A stretch of DNA of 64,000 bases from Bradyrhizobium sp. BR13661 (GTDB lineage Bacteria > Pseudomonadota > Alphaproteobacteria > Rhizobiales > Xanthobacteraceae), in contig NZ_JARXWB010000029.1 in assembly GCF_029892425.1 (NCBI RefSeq), positions 1-64,000 of the forward strand. The letters run 5' to 3'. Both the position numbers and the translations under genes were made by a program. The notes below the pieces were generated by a model. That model saw only the letters and a list, made by a program, of their open reading frames with translations, was not told where the DNA came from and searched no databases. Positions within the stretch are counted from its first letter, which is position 1. Every line of letters begins with the position of its first letter. Of this stretch, positions 1 through 7,997 are shown one piece after another.

Positions 1-1
1 C

Positions 2-76
2 GCCAGGAAGCTTCTAACCGTGCTCAACGCAATGATGCGCGACCGAAAACCTTATATGATCGCCCCATCGACATAA
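2..76 (+). mobile_element. C-terminal end of an IS110-family transposase (cut by window edge)
   Basis: An open frame runs in from the left edge and stops at TAA 74-76. It encodes about 24 residues that begin ARKLLTVLNAMMRDRKP. This resembles the extreme C-terminus of IS110/IS116/IS902 transposases, where a KLLxxLNAMxRD-type helix closes the transposase_20 domain. Only the tail is visible, so it cannot be said whether the element is intact upstream or a remnant. The stop lies 70 bp from the end of the convergent carbonic anhydrase gene. IS110 elements usually lack terminal inverted repeats, so no end can be marked. The call rests on a short motif. Confidence 0.6.
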
Positions 77-146
77 CAGTTGCCGGATCGGCGCTGCGCT
101 TGTCCGGGACGACGATCTCGTTTGACGCGGCAGTTTACGAAATCAG

Positions 147-791
147 CTACACCACGCTGCGCGCGCTCTTGAATTCCTTGCTTCCCTTGTCCAGCACGAA
201 CAGCGTTCCCTCGGCGACGCCGAAATAGGCGCCGTGCAGCTGCATCTGGCCGCCTTCGACGGCCTTGCGAACGAACGGGAACGTCATCAGGTTTTCCAGG
301 CTGCGGAACACCGCGGCCTTCTCGATGCGCTCGACGAATTGGGCCATGCTCTCGTGGTCGCGCTGCTCGACCACTTCGCCCGGCTTGATGAACATCTGCA
401 TCCATTTGCCGATGAAGTCGCCCGGCGTGAGCGGCTCGATCTTGTCGACGAAGGCGCGGATGCCGCCGCATTGCGCGTGGCCGAGGATGACGATGTGCTT
501 CACCTTCAGCACCGTCACGGCATATTCCAGCGCGGCCGAGACGCCGTGCGCGTTGCCGTCGGGCTGGTACACCGGCACGAGGTTGGCGATGTTGCGGACC
601 ACGAACAATTCGCCCGGGCCGACGTCGAAAATGGTTTCCGGCGCGACACGGCTGTCGCAGCAGCCGATCACCATCACTTCAGGGAACTGTCCCCTGACTG
701 ACAGCTCGCGATAGCGGTGCTGCTCGGCCGGCAGCCGCTGGGTGGCGAAGGCGTTGTAGCCTTCCAGCAAGTGCTTCGGGAATGTGATCAT
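147..791 (-). CDS. beta-class carbonic anhydrase
   Basis: Interconverts CO2 and bicarbonate in the cytoplasm. The 214-residue protein has the beta-class zinc site: Cys44 with the Asp46/Arg48 dyad in CCDSR, and His105/Cys108 in GHAQCGG. The length is normal for bacterial enzymes of about 200-230 residues. The start is ATG at 791, which gives an N-terminus (MITFPKHLLEGY) common in alphaproteobacterial members. It is a single gene, convergent with the transposase tail and divergent from the CoA-ester lyase. The 109 bp between the two divergent starts must hold both promoters. Class assignment is secure; the physiological role (anaplerosis, pH, growth in air) is inference. Confidence 0.95.
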   Translation of the reverse strand: MITFPKHLLEGYNAFATQRLPAEQHRYRELSVRGQFPEVMVIGCCDSRVAPETIFDVGPGELFVVRNIANLVPVYQPDGNAHGVSAALEYAVTVLKVKHIVILGHAQCGGIRAFVDKIEPLTPGDFIGKWMQMFIKPGEVVEQRDHESMAQFVERIEKAAVFRSLENLMTFPFVRKAVEGGQMQLHGAYFGVAEGTLFVLDKGSKEFKSARSVV

Positions 792-900
792 GGCCTATGC
801 CTAACCATATACCGGTAGCGCGGACAAGCCTTTCGAATGGGCATGCCAGATGCTATCGGCTTCGGTCATAATAGACGAGGAAACCGGAAGGACCGCTCGC

Positions 901-1782
901 ATGACCCGCCCGCGCCGCAGCCATCTGTTCATGCCTGGTTCCAATCCCCGCGCGCTGGAAAAGGCGCGGAATCTGGCGGCCGACGGCCTGATCCTGGACC
1001 TCGAAGATTCCGTCGCCCCGGACGCCAAGTCGGCTGCGCGCGACGGCATCGCCGCCGCGATTGCGGCCAAGGGCTTTGGCAAGCGCGAGATCCTGATTCG
1101 CACCAACGGCCTGGACACGCAATGGTGGGCCGAAGACGTCGCGATGGCCGCCAAGGCCTCGCCCGATGGCATCCTGGTTCCCAAGGTTTCAAGCATCGAG
1201 GATCTCAAGACCATTGACCGCGATCTCGCCCACCTCGGCGCCGCGCCATCAGTGAAGGTCTGGGCGATGATCGAGACCGCCCGCGCCGTGCTGCATGCCG
1301 AGGAACTGGCCGAGGCCGGGCGCGATCCCAACACGCGCCTGTCGGGCTTCGTGTTTGGCCCCAACGACATCTCGCGCGAGACGCGCATCAAGATGATGCC
1401 CGGCCGCGCCGCGATGATTCCGATGATCACCCATTGCATCCTGGCGACGCGCGCCGCCGGCCTCGAGATCCTCGACGGCCCCTATAGCGACATCGCCAAC
1501 CCCGATGGCTTCGCCACCGAATGCGCGCAAGGCCGCGACCTCGGCTTCGACGGCAAGACGCTGATCCATCCCTCGCAGATCGAAGCCTGCAACGCGATCT
1601 TCACGCCGCCCGAAGAGGATGTCGCACGCGCCCGAAAAATCATCGCGGCGTTCGAGCTGCCCGAAAACGTCTCGCGCGGCGCGATCCGCCTCGACGGCGC
1701 GATGGTCGAGCGCCTGCACGCGGACATGGCCAGGCGTACGATCGAAATCGCGGATGCGATTGCTGCGATGGGGAAGGGCTGA
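901..1782 (+). CDS. HpcH/HpaI aldolase / citrate lyase beta-subunit family CoA-ester lyase
   Basis: A 293-residue member of the CitE-like family, which cleaves or forms acyl-CoA esters such as malyl-CoA, beta-methylmalyl-CoA or citramalyl-CoA in a Mg2+-dependent TIM barrel. Visible family motifs are LFMPGSN near the N-terminus, LDLEDSV at about residues 33-39 (metal and CoA region), MIET (metal-binding Glu), FGPND, and GKTLIHPSQI near the C-terminus. ATG at 901 is preferred over an in-frame ATG at 850, because GGAAGGA precedes it and homologues begin at MTRPRRSxLFMPG. No citrate lyase alpha, gamma or accessory genes are nearby, so it is a stand-alone lyase. The exact substrate cannot be read from sequence. 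Confidence 0.9.
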   Translation: MTRPRRSHLFMPGSNPRALEKARNLAADGLILDLEDSVAPDAKSAARDGIAAAIAAKGFGKREILIRTNGLDTQWWAEDVAMAAKASPDGILVPKVSSIEDLKTIDRDLAHLGAAPSVKVWAMIETARAVLHAEELAEAGRDPNTRLSGFVFGPNDISRETRIKMMPGRAAMIPMITHCILATRAAGLEILDGPYSDIANPDGFATECAQGRDLGFDGKTLIHPSQIEACNAIFTPPEEDVARARKIIAAFELPENVSRGAIRLDGAMVERLHADMARRTIEIADAIAAMGKG

Positions 1783-1855
1783 GTTTATAGCCGGGCGCCC
1801 TGTCGCTCAGGTCGAAGGCTGTATGTTCGGCGAGATGCTGCTGCCGCCTGCGCGG

Positions 1856-2827
1856 CTATTGCCTTCTTCGCGCATTCTTCAACGTCTCGGAAGGCAACTC
1901 GCCGATTTCCCGACGATATTCGGATGCGAATCGCCCCAGATTCTGAAAGCCGCATTTGAACGCGACAGCAAGGACGCTGGTCTGTCCATCAGGCCGTCGC
2001 AACAGTTCTGCGGCACGATGAAGCCGGATGCGCCGCGCGAACTGGCCCGGTGATCCCCGTCCGGAATCTGAGAATTCGCGGAAAACGGTTCGCACGCTCA
2101 CCTTGGCGACCTCGGCGATCCTCTCCAGATCGAGTGGCCGGTCCCAATGCGCTTCGATGTAGGACTCCACGACGTTGACCACCGATCGGCCGGCTCTCGG
2201 CGCGGGGCGCTGGAGCCGGTCGGAGAAATTGTGCCGGTGCGCGAGAAGCATCCGGACCATCATGGCGCGCTCGAGTTCGGCAATGGCGATGGGTGAGTAA
2301 TCCTGCCCGAATCTTTCCAGTTCCTCGGCGAGCCTGAAAACGTCATGGCGCACCTGGGTCATCAGCACAGGATCGGCTTCGCTCGAGTCGAAACGCAAGG
2401 TCGCGTCGCTGGCGTCGCCGAGCAGGCTCCTCAACAGGCGGGCGATCCCAAAGGCGTCTATTCTCAGCACAAGCTGGCGGTAACCGGGTGCGAAATCCAG
2501 ATCCAGCTTGGCGTCGCCGGAGATGATCGGACTCCAGGCCCCGATAGGCCCGCTCTTCCCATCGGTGTTGAAGGCGGCAGCTCCCTGGATGGAGAAGAGC
2601 TGGCGGAAGATTTGCGATTCGGGAAAGGACAGCGATGTTGCGCCGTCATAGGCGCAGAACGCGAGCCCGATGGACTCCAGGCGAACGAAATTGGCCTGGA
2701 CGCCGAATTCGCGACCGCGCTTGTCGAATCGATCGGCGCCATACTCCGTGAACAGTCGCTCGCGCGCGACCTCGCTGTCGCGCGACCGAAACAACGGATA
2801 GCGGTCAAGATATGAGACGGCGCTCAC
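1856..2827 (-). CDS. AraC family transcriptional regulator
   Basis: A 323-residue protein. The last 100 residues carry an AraC/XylS double helix-turn-helix: first helix pair around LERIAEVAKVSVRTVFREF, second around SVLAVAFKCGFQNLGRFASEYRR. The N-terminal 200 residues fit the AraC_binding_2 (cupin-like) sensor class. The start is GTG at 2827, preceded by GAGGAAT at suitable spacing. It is divergent from the chemoreceptor across a 520 bp gap and convergent with the CoA-ester lyase. No target operon is adjacent in the same direction, so ligand and regulon are unknown. Confidence 0.92.
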   Translation of the reverse strand: MSAVSYLDRYPLFRSRDSEVARERLFTEYGADRFDKRGREFGVQANFVRLESIGLAFCAYDGATSLSFPESQIFRQLFSIQGAAAFNTDGKSGPIGAWSPIISGDAKLDLDFAPGYRQLVLRIDAFGIARLLRSLLGDASDATLRFDSSEADPVLMTQVRHDVFRLAEELERFGQDYSPIAIAELERAMMVRMLLAHRHNFSDRLQRPAPRAGRSVVNVVESYIEAHWDRPLDLERIAEVAKVSVRTVFREFSDSGRGSPGQFARRIRLHRAAELLRRPDGQTSVLAVAFKCGFQNLGRFASEYRREIGELPSETLKNARRRQ

Positions 2828-3348
2828 AGCAGATTCCTCAGCATGAATAACTACCGAATCGGAGTCCGGGCGCTACCAATTGGAGATTGTATGGAAGGGT
2901 AGGGCGTGGGTGACTGATCCGGTGTCGGCGACGAACAACGGTTACGGAAATTGAGCCTGGTCAGCGAAACGTTCGGCTCAGTCGAATGGATCACATATTT
3001 CGCGGGCACACCGGCTACGGACGAAATTGCGAACTGCACTTGTGACGTTTCGACGCTGGCCTTCTGCCGAATATCGATACTGTTCTCAGCAGGACTGTCG
3101 CACCTCAGGGCCCAAGGGGCCGCCGAGATGGCGCCGTGTGGCTGTCAGGTTAAACGCCGTGGCAAAATGCGGCCATAGTGTCTGCGATCGGACAAATACT
3201 CTGATAATTCGATTGAGATATCCAGACATACGCACGGCCCCGCGATTGGGTGAAATTCGAACGAGGCTGGGGCCGCAGCAATTCGATGAATACTGAACGC
3301 AGGTTCGCGCATGTGCTGCGGACCCTGCGTCTATTTCGGAGCAGGAAA
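2828..3348. other. 521 bp non-coding gap between araC-type gene and chemoreceptor gene
   Basis: No open frame here has family resemblance or a convincing ribosome binding site. The stretch is less GC-rich than the flanking genes and must contain the two divergent promoters. No clear sigma-70, sigma-54 or sigma-28 consensus could be placed. An in-frame GTG at 3250 and ATG at 3286 could extend the chemoreceptor N-terminus into the right end of this region. Confidence 0.6.
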
Positions 3349-5025
3349 ATGTTCGGTCGCAAGTCCCGGATTGATGCATCAGCGCGGCTCGACGCCATCG
3401 GCCGTTCGCAGGCGATGATCGAATTCAACCCGGATGGCACGATCATCACGGCCAACAAGAATTTTCTCGACGCTCTCGGGTATCGGCTCGACGAGATCCA
3501 GGGCAAGCACCACTCCATGTTCGTGCCGGCCGCCCAGCGGGACAGTGCCGAGTACAAGGCGTTCTGGGCTGCCCTGAACCGTGGCGAGTATCAGGCGCGC
3601 GAGTTCAAGCGGATCGCCAAGGGCGGTCGCGAAGTCTGGATCGAAGCTTCCTACAACCCGGTGCTGGACGGCAACGGCAAGACGGTGATGGTCGCCAAGA
3701 TCGCGACTGAAATCACCCAGAAGAAGATCCGCAGCCTCGCCGATGCCTCCAAGATCGCGGCGATCGGCCGGGCCCAGGCCGTGATCGAATTCAAGCTCGA
3801 TGGCACCATCGTCACCGCCAACGAGAACTTCTGTAACGCGCTCGGCTATTCGCTCGCGGAGATCCAGGGCAAGCATCACAGCATGTTCGTCGCGCCCGCC
3901 GAGCGTGACGGCGCTGCCTATCGCGAGTTCTGGGCGAAGCTCAACCGCGGTGAGTACCAGGCCGGCGAGTTCAAGCGCATCGGCAAGGGCGGCCGCGAGG
4001 TCTGGATTCTCGCCAGCTACAACCCGCTGTTGGACGAGGACGGCAAGCCGTTCGGCGTCGTCAAGTTCGCGACCGACGTCACCACCGAGAAGCTCAAGAG
4101 CGCGGATTCTGCCGGCCAGATCGCGGCCATCGACAAGGCGCAGGCCGTGATCGAGTTCAACATGGACGGCACGATCATCACCGCCAACGAGAACTTCCTG
4201 CACACGGTCGGTTATTCGCTGGCCGAGATCAAGGGCAAGCATCACAGCATGTTCGTCGAGCCGAGCGAGCGCGACGGCGCGGGCTATCGCGAGTTCTGGG
4301 CCGCGCTCAACCGCGGGCAGTACCAGGCGGCGGAGTACAAGCGCATCGGCAAGGGCGGCAAGGAGGTCTACATCCAGGCGTCCTACAATCCGATCATGGA
4401 TCTCAACGGCAAGCCGTTCAAGGTCGTGAAATATGCCACCGACACCACCAAGCAGGTGCTGGTCCGGATGGGCAACGAGCGCGTCCGCGGCATGATGGAA
4501 TCGGTCGCCGCCGGCTCGGAGGAATTGAACGCTTCGGTCCGGGAGATCTCCGAGGCCATGACCAAGTCGCGCGAGACCGCCAGCAGTGCGGTGGATCAGG
4601 TCGCCGCCGCCGATGCGCAGGCCCAGCGCCTCACCGAAGCCGCGCAGGCGATGAGCGGCATCGTCGAACTCATCAACAACATCACCGGGCAGATCAACCT
4701 GCTGGCGCTCAACGCCACGATCGAATCGGCGCGCGCGGGTGAAGCCGGTCGTGGTTTTGCAGTGGTGGCGTCCGAAGTGAAGAGCCTTGCCAACCAGGCC
4801 AAGCAGGCGACCGACAAGATCGGCGCGGAGATCGGCAGCCTCAACGGCATCTCCGGCGACGTCGTCAGCGCGCTGAGCTCGATCAAGCAGGCGATCAACA
4901 ACGTCAGCGAATACGTCACCTCGACTGCTGCCGCCATCGAGGAGCAGAGCACGGTCACGAACGAAATGTCGACCAGCATGCAGCGGGCAGCGGCAGAAGC
5001 CGCCGCGATGGCCAGCCGCAGCTGA
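3349..5025 (+). CDS. soluble methyl-accepting chemotaxis protein with three tandem PAS domains
   Basis: A 558-residue chemoreceptor with no signal peptide or membrane segment, so probably a cytoplasmic sensor feeding CheA/CheW. Three PAS units, each with a PAC-like tail, repeat with an exact 366-nt (122-codon) period: the matching AI(G/D)(R/K) motifs have their Ile codons at 3397, 3763 and 4129. The C-terminal signalling domain (about 4480-5020) contains the conserved hairpin tip with INLLALNATIESARAGEAGRG and ends soon after the returning helix. ATG 3349 is chosen because GGAGCAGG lies just upstream and the product begins MFGRKSR. GTG 3250 and ATG 3286 are in-frame alternatives. No CheR-binding pentapeptide is seen at the C-terminus. 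The PAS ligand (haem, flavin or other) is unknown. Confidence 0.93.
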   Translation: MFGRKSRIDASARLDAIGRSQAMIEFNPDGTIITANKNFLDALGYRLDEIQGKHHSMFVPAAQRDSAEYKAFWAALNRGEYQAREFKRIAKGGREVWIEASYNPVLDGNGKTVMVAKIATEITQKKIRSLADASKIAAIGRAQAVIEFKLDGTIVTANENFCNALGYSLAEIQGKHHSMFVAPAERDGAAYREFWAKLNRGEYQAGEFKRIGKGGREVWILASYNPLLDEDGKPFGVVKFATDVTTEKLKSADSAGQIAAIDKAQAVIEFNMDGTIITANENFLHTVGYSLAEIKGKHHSMFVEPSERDGAGYREFWAALNRGQYQAAEYKRIGKGGKEVYIQASYNPIMDLNGKPFKVVKYATDTTKQVLVRMGNERVRGMMESVAAGSEELNASVREISEAMTKSRETASSAVDQVAAADAQAQRLTEAAQAMSGIVELINNITGQINLLALNATIESARAGEAGRGFAVVASEVKSLANQAKQATDKIGAEIGSLNGISGDVVSALSSIKQAINNVSEYVTSTAAAIEEQSTVTNEMSTSMQRAAAEAAAMASRS

Positions 5026-5052
5026 CCGCGACGAAGCGATCGGCGCGCCGTC

Positions 5053-5472
5053 TCAGTGCTGGGCGACCTCGGCCCGATCGAGCGTTTCCAGCGTGGCGGC
5101 GTTGCCGCAATAGCCGTGATAGTTCTCCGCGGCCGTGCCGTCGGCGAGATCGCGATTGCATTGCGCCTTGTGAGCGCAGAGCGCGCAGACCCGCTCCATG
5201 TCGCGCAGCAACAGCGGTTGTGCCTGTCCGAGCCGCTCTTCGCTGATGCCGAGCTGCTCCAGCATTTTCGGCAGCTCGTCGGCAGCGTGGTGGCCGTGAC
5301 GGACCAACTCCTCGAGATCCTCAGGCGCGATCCTGAGGTCGTTCGCGATCCGGTCGAAATCGGAGCGGTCGAGCTGCCGCATCTCGTTCAGCTCGCGGCG
5401 GTGCTTCAGCCAGCCGGCAAAGGACTCGATGAGGTCCTGGACGATGGGATAAGGCCTGCTTGCGGTGCTCAT
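5053..5472 (-). CDS. DUF6455 family protein
   Basis: A 139-residue protein. The N-terminal half resembles the short arginine-rich DUF1127 segment (LKHRRELNEMRQLDRSDFDRIANDLRI region). The C-terminal half carries conserved cysteines in CALCAHKAQC and YHGYCGN, the pattern of the DUF6455 family. The CxxC plus further Cys residues suggest a metal- or redox-binding site, but this is inference. It is convergent with the chemoreceptor, 27 bp away. No function is established. Confidence 0.8.
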   Translation of the reverse strand: MSTASRPYPIVQDLIESFAGWLKHRRELNEMRQLDRSDFDRIANDLRIAPEDLEELVRHGHHAADELPKMLEQLGISEERLGQAQPLLLRDMERVCALCAHKAQCNRDLADGTAAENYHGYCGNAATLETLDRAEVAQH

Positions 5473-5615
5473 GGCGAAGCTCCAATGGCGTCGTGCGATG
5501 CAGCAAGACTAGGCAAAATGATGCAGGAGCGCGTTGCGCTGGATCAAACTCGGATCGCTTAGCCGCAGGCCATAGGTGCATCGCAATCGTATCTGGGGCA
5601 CTGAACTTTCCCAGC

Positions 5616-5740
5616 CGTCATGGCCGGGCTTGTCCCGGCCATCCACGCCTTGCCTCTTGGCGCGAAGAACGTGGATGCCCGGGCCTTCGCCGCGCCGAAG
5701 CGGCTTCGGCCGCGCAGGCGGGACGAGCCCGGGCATGACG
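5616..5740. repeat. palindromic intergenic element, family A copy 1
   Basis: Begins cgtcatggccgggcttgtcc and closes with the near-complement gacgagcccgggcatgacg. The inner arms are ccatccac and gtggatgcc. An extra GC-rich hairpin sits in the middle (5690-5718). Related copies are at 35782-35868 and 62163-62276. It occupies the 308 bp gap between the DUF6455 gene and the glycosyltransferase gene, which otherwise holds nothing recognisable. Confidence 0.85.
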
Positions 5741-5780
5741 ACCTCGTACGATGCTGCCTCGGAGTGCAGGAGAGCGGCCG

Positions 5781-6566
5781 CTACGCGAACCGCTCCACCG
5801 CCCAAGCAAACAGGCTGCCCGGCATCGGTGGCTGCAGCGAGCGCCCCTTGCCGGAGATGTGCAGGCCGATCACGTCGGGATCGGTGACGATGCCGAGATA
5901 GCTCGACGGCTCGAAGAACAGCTTCGGCTCGGAATGCACCGCGTAGAACGATCGCTTCGGCAACGCGCGCTGCAGATCGCCAGACCGGCGTGCAAGGATG
6001 GTCAAGGCCGGAGGCCCGAAGATGGCGATGCGAAGGTCGGACAGACGCTGCGAGCCGCCGCTCAGGCGCTTGATCGCAAAGCTCAGGCGATGGCTCAGCG
6101 ACAGCCATTCCGGCGTCAGCTCCTCCTGCTCCATCAGATTCTCGAAGGCGCCGACGATCTGATGATCCTTTGGCAGATAGAGAACGGAGTTGCCGAGCCG
6201 GCGGGATCGCTCCCAGGCGAAGTAGGGCTTGGCCGGATCGATCTCGACGGGTTTCAGCAGCAGCACGTCGGCATCGAGCCAGAGGCCGAGATTCTTCGCC
6301 ATCAGCTTCATGCGGAAGAAGTCGCTGAACTGCAGCGTGGTCCAGTCGCGCCAGCTGCCGTCCGGCTGCGGCGGCCGCAACCGTTCGGAGAAGGTGTGCG
6401 GCAGGATCGCTTCGGCATCCGCGTTGTCGACGCCCGCGGGCAGGCCTGGAATGGTGTCGAAGCTATAGACTGTGACCTTGTGGCCGGCAGCCAGCTGCGA
6501 GCGCAGGCAGGTCTGGCGCAGCGCGTCCATCGGGCCATGCCAGAAGGTGACGATCTCGGGCAGCAT
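5781..6566 (-). CDS. DXD-motif glycosyltransferase (capsular polysaccharide synthesis / Gly_transf_sug type)
   Basis: A 261-residue protein opening with EIVTFWHGP, with Asp98-Ala-Asp100 in LGLWLDADVLLLKP. That is the DXD nucleotide-sugar/metal motif of the Gly_transf_sug (OCH1-like) class. A TFSERLRPP-like loop and FSDFFRMKLM helix precede it, as in other members. No transmembrane segment is evident, so it probably acts at the cytoplasmic face in surface polysaccharide assembly. It stands alone with leuD upstream on the same strand, separated by leuD's terminator. Donor and acceptor sugars cannot be inferred. Confidence 0.85.
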   Translation of the reverse strand: MLPEIVTFWHGPMDALRQTCLRSQLAAGHKVTVYSFDTIPGLPAGVDNADAEAILPHTFSERLRPPQPDGSWRDWTTLQFSDFFRMKLMAKNLGLWLDADVLLLKPVEIDPAKPYFAWERSRRLGNSVLYLPKDHQIVGAFENLMEQEELTPEWLSLSHRLSFAIKRLSGGSQRLSDLRIAIFGPPALTILARRSGDLQRALPKRSFYAVHSEPKLFFEPSSYLGIVTDPDVIGLHISGKGRSLQPPMPGSLFAWAVERFA

Positions 6567-6603
6567 GAGGCAGAGCTATACGGGATATCAGGGGCAAAGA
6601 AAA

Positions 6604-6630
6604 AGCCCCGGCGCGGCTCGCACCGGGGCT
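6604..6630 (-). terminator. rho-independent terminator of leuD
   Basis: Stem agccccgg / ccggggct with an 11-nt loop. On the minus strand it is followed by TTTTTCTTT. It lies 18 bp past the leuD stop and separates leuD from the glycosyltransferase gene. Confidence 0.9.
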
Positions 6631-6647
6631 CGAACGAAAATCTGAAA

Positions 6648-7253
6648 CTACGCCCAGGCGCGTTCGCGCTTGAGCTTTTCTTCATAGGTGTCGATCGAGG
6701 ACTTCTTCTCCATCGTCAGACCGATGTCGTCGAGGCCGTTGATCAGGCAGTGCTTGCGGAACGGGTCGATCTCGAATTTGACCTTGCCGCCATCGGGACC
6801 GCGAATCTCCTGGTTCGGCAGGTCGATCGTCAGCGTCGCGTTGGCGCCGCGCTCGGCGTCGTCGAACAGCTTGTCGAGGTCTTCCTGCGACACGCGGATC
6901 GGCAGAATGCCGTTCTTGAAGCAGTTGTTATAGAAGATGTCGCCGAACGAGGTCGAGATCACGCAGCGGATGCCGAAATCGAGCAGCGCCCAGGGCGCAT
7001 GCTCGCGGCTCGAGCCGCAGCCGAAATTGTCGCCGGCAACCAGCACCTTCGCATTGCGATAGGCTGATTGGTTGAGGACGAAATCCGGGTTCTCGCTGCC
7101 GTCGTCCTTGTAGCGCTGCTCGGAGAAGAGCCCCTTGCCAAGGCCGGTCCGCTTGATGGTCTTGAGGTACTGCTTCGGAATGATCATGTCGGTGTCGACA
7201 TTGATGATCTTCAGCGGCGCCGCGACGCCTTCCAGCGTGGTGAACTTGTCCAT
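6648..7253 (-). CDS. leuD: 3-isopropylmalate dehydratase small subunit
   Basis: With LeuC, isomerises 2-isopropylmalate to 3-isopropylmalate in leucine synthesis. At 201 residues it has the normal proteobacterial LeuD length. The swivel-domain signature GCGSSREHAPWAL and the N-terminal MDTDMIIPKQYLK-type segment are present. The start ATG at 7253 begins MDKFTTLEG, typical of the family. It is followed by its own terminator. The partner leuC is on the same strand about 4 kb upstream with unrelated genes of both orientations between, so the two subunits cannot share one simple operon. Confidence 0.97.
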   Translation of the reverse strand: MDKFTTLEGVAAPLKIINVDTDMIIPKQYLKTIKRTGLGKGLFSEQRYKDDGSENPDFVLNQSAYRNAKVLVAGDNFGCGSSREHAPWALLDFGIRCVISTSFGDIFYNNCFKNGILPIRVSQEDLDKLFDDAERGANATLTIDLPNQEIRGPDGGKVKFEIDPFRKHCLINGLDDIGLTMEKKSSIDTYEEKLKRERAWA

Positions 7254-7339
7254 TGTGGGCTTCCTGGTTCGAATTCAGGGACGGCTGTTTAGCCCGGTTG
7301 GTGCACGAATCCTAGGCCGGATTCGGCAATCTTGGTCTG

Positions 7340-7909
7340 TCAGGTTGGCGGAGCCATGCTGTCGGGGACAAAGCCGGTCGGTAGGCCGTCGATGCTCTTC
7401 ACGTTTTTCAGGCCCCAGTATTTTCGTAAGTTTTTGATGCCCTGCGCCGTCCAGTAGCGCACCAGGCTGCCACGCTCTTGCTTGTAGTCGAACAGTGGCA
7501 CGCCCATGCCGCACGACGTCTGCACGAGGTCGACCGAGAGGCGCACGATCTGGCGGGCGCCTGTCATCTCTTCGAACCGAGGAGCGAGATCGGCGTATTC
7601 AGGCGTGCCGCGCATCAACGATCGGCCCTGGCCATAGAGCCGCAGGACAACCGGCGGGCCCTCGAAGGCGCAAAACATGATGGTCAGGCGCTTGTCATCG
7701 GAAGCCATCAGGTGCGCGCGGGTTTCGCTGCCGCTGCCGGTGCAATCGAGGTAGGCGACATCATTGTCCCCGAGCACCCGGAACGAGGATAGGCCCTTGG
7801 GGGACACGTTGATGCGTCCCTTCGGCGGGGCGCTCGCGACGAAGAAGATCTTCTGCCGCTCGATGAAAGCCCTGTGCTCGGGCTCGATCCCAGCAAATTG
7901 CTTGCCCAT
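7340..7909 (-). CDS. pyridoxamine 5'-phosphate oxidase-related FMN-binding protein
   Basis: A 189-residue protein of the PPOX/split-barrel fold: N-terminal IERQKIFFVASAPPKGRINVSPKG, then a RVLGDNDVAYLDCTGSGSETRAHL strand region. This matches the subgroup often annotated as a pyridoxamine 5'-phosphate oxidase family protein. It lacks features that would identify true PdxH. It is transcribed divergently from an XRE-type regulator with two dyads in the 88 bp between them, so it is probably that regulator's target. A detoxification or flavin-dependent reduction role is inference. Confidence 0.82.
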   Translation of the reverse strand: MGKQFAGIEPEHRAFIERQKIFFVASAPPKGRINVSPKGLSSFRVLGDNDVAYLDCTGSGSETRAHLMASDDKRLTIMFCAFEGPPVVLRLYGQGRSLMRGTPEYADLAPRFEEMTGARQIVRLSVDLVQTSCGMGVPLFDYKQERGSLVRYWTAQGIKNLRKYWGLKNVKSIDGLPTGFVPDSMAPPT

Positions 7910-7959
7910 GTCTGTGCGTCCTTCGAAGCCGGAACAAAAGCTAGCACGCCGTTGATACC

Positions 7960-7994
7960 GGTTTAAGGACCAATTTTATGCTGGTATAAAAACC
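7960..7994. promoter_or_regulatory. paired GGT-N6-ACC dyads, candidate operator
   Basis: Two 12-bp units, ggtttaaggacc (7960-7971) and ggtataaaaacc (7983-7994), each with GGT/ACC arms. Their starts are 23 bp apart, close to two helical turns. They lie in the 88 bp divergent region, and the second ends three bases before the regulator's ATG. This fits cooperative binding by a dimeric repressor, probably the adjacent XRE protein; that is inference. Confidence 0.5.
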
Positions 7995-7997
7995 ACC

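Noticed and set aside
5509..6108. Minus-strand frame overlapping the glycosyltransferase and element A1
   Set aside because: Arg/Ala/Pro-rich shadow frame; the alternative frame encodes the DXD glycosyltransferase.
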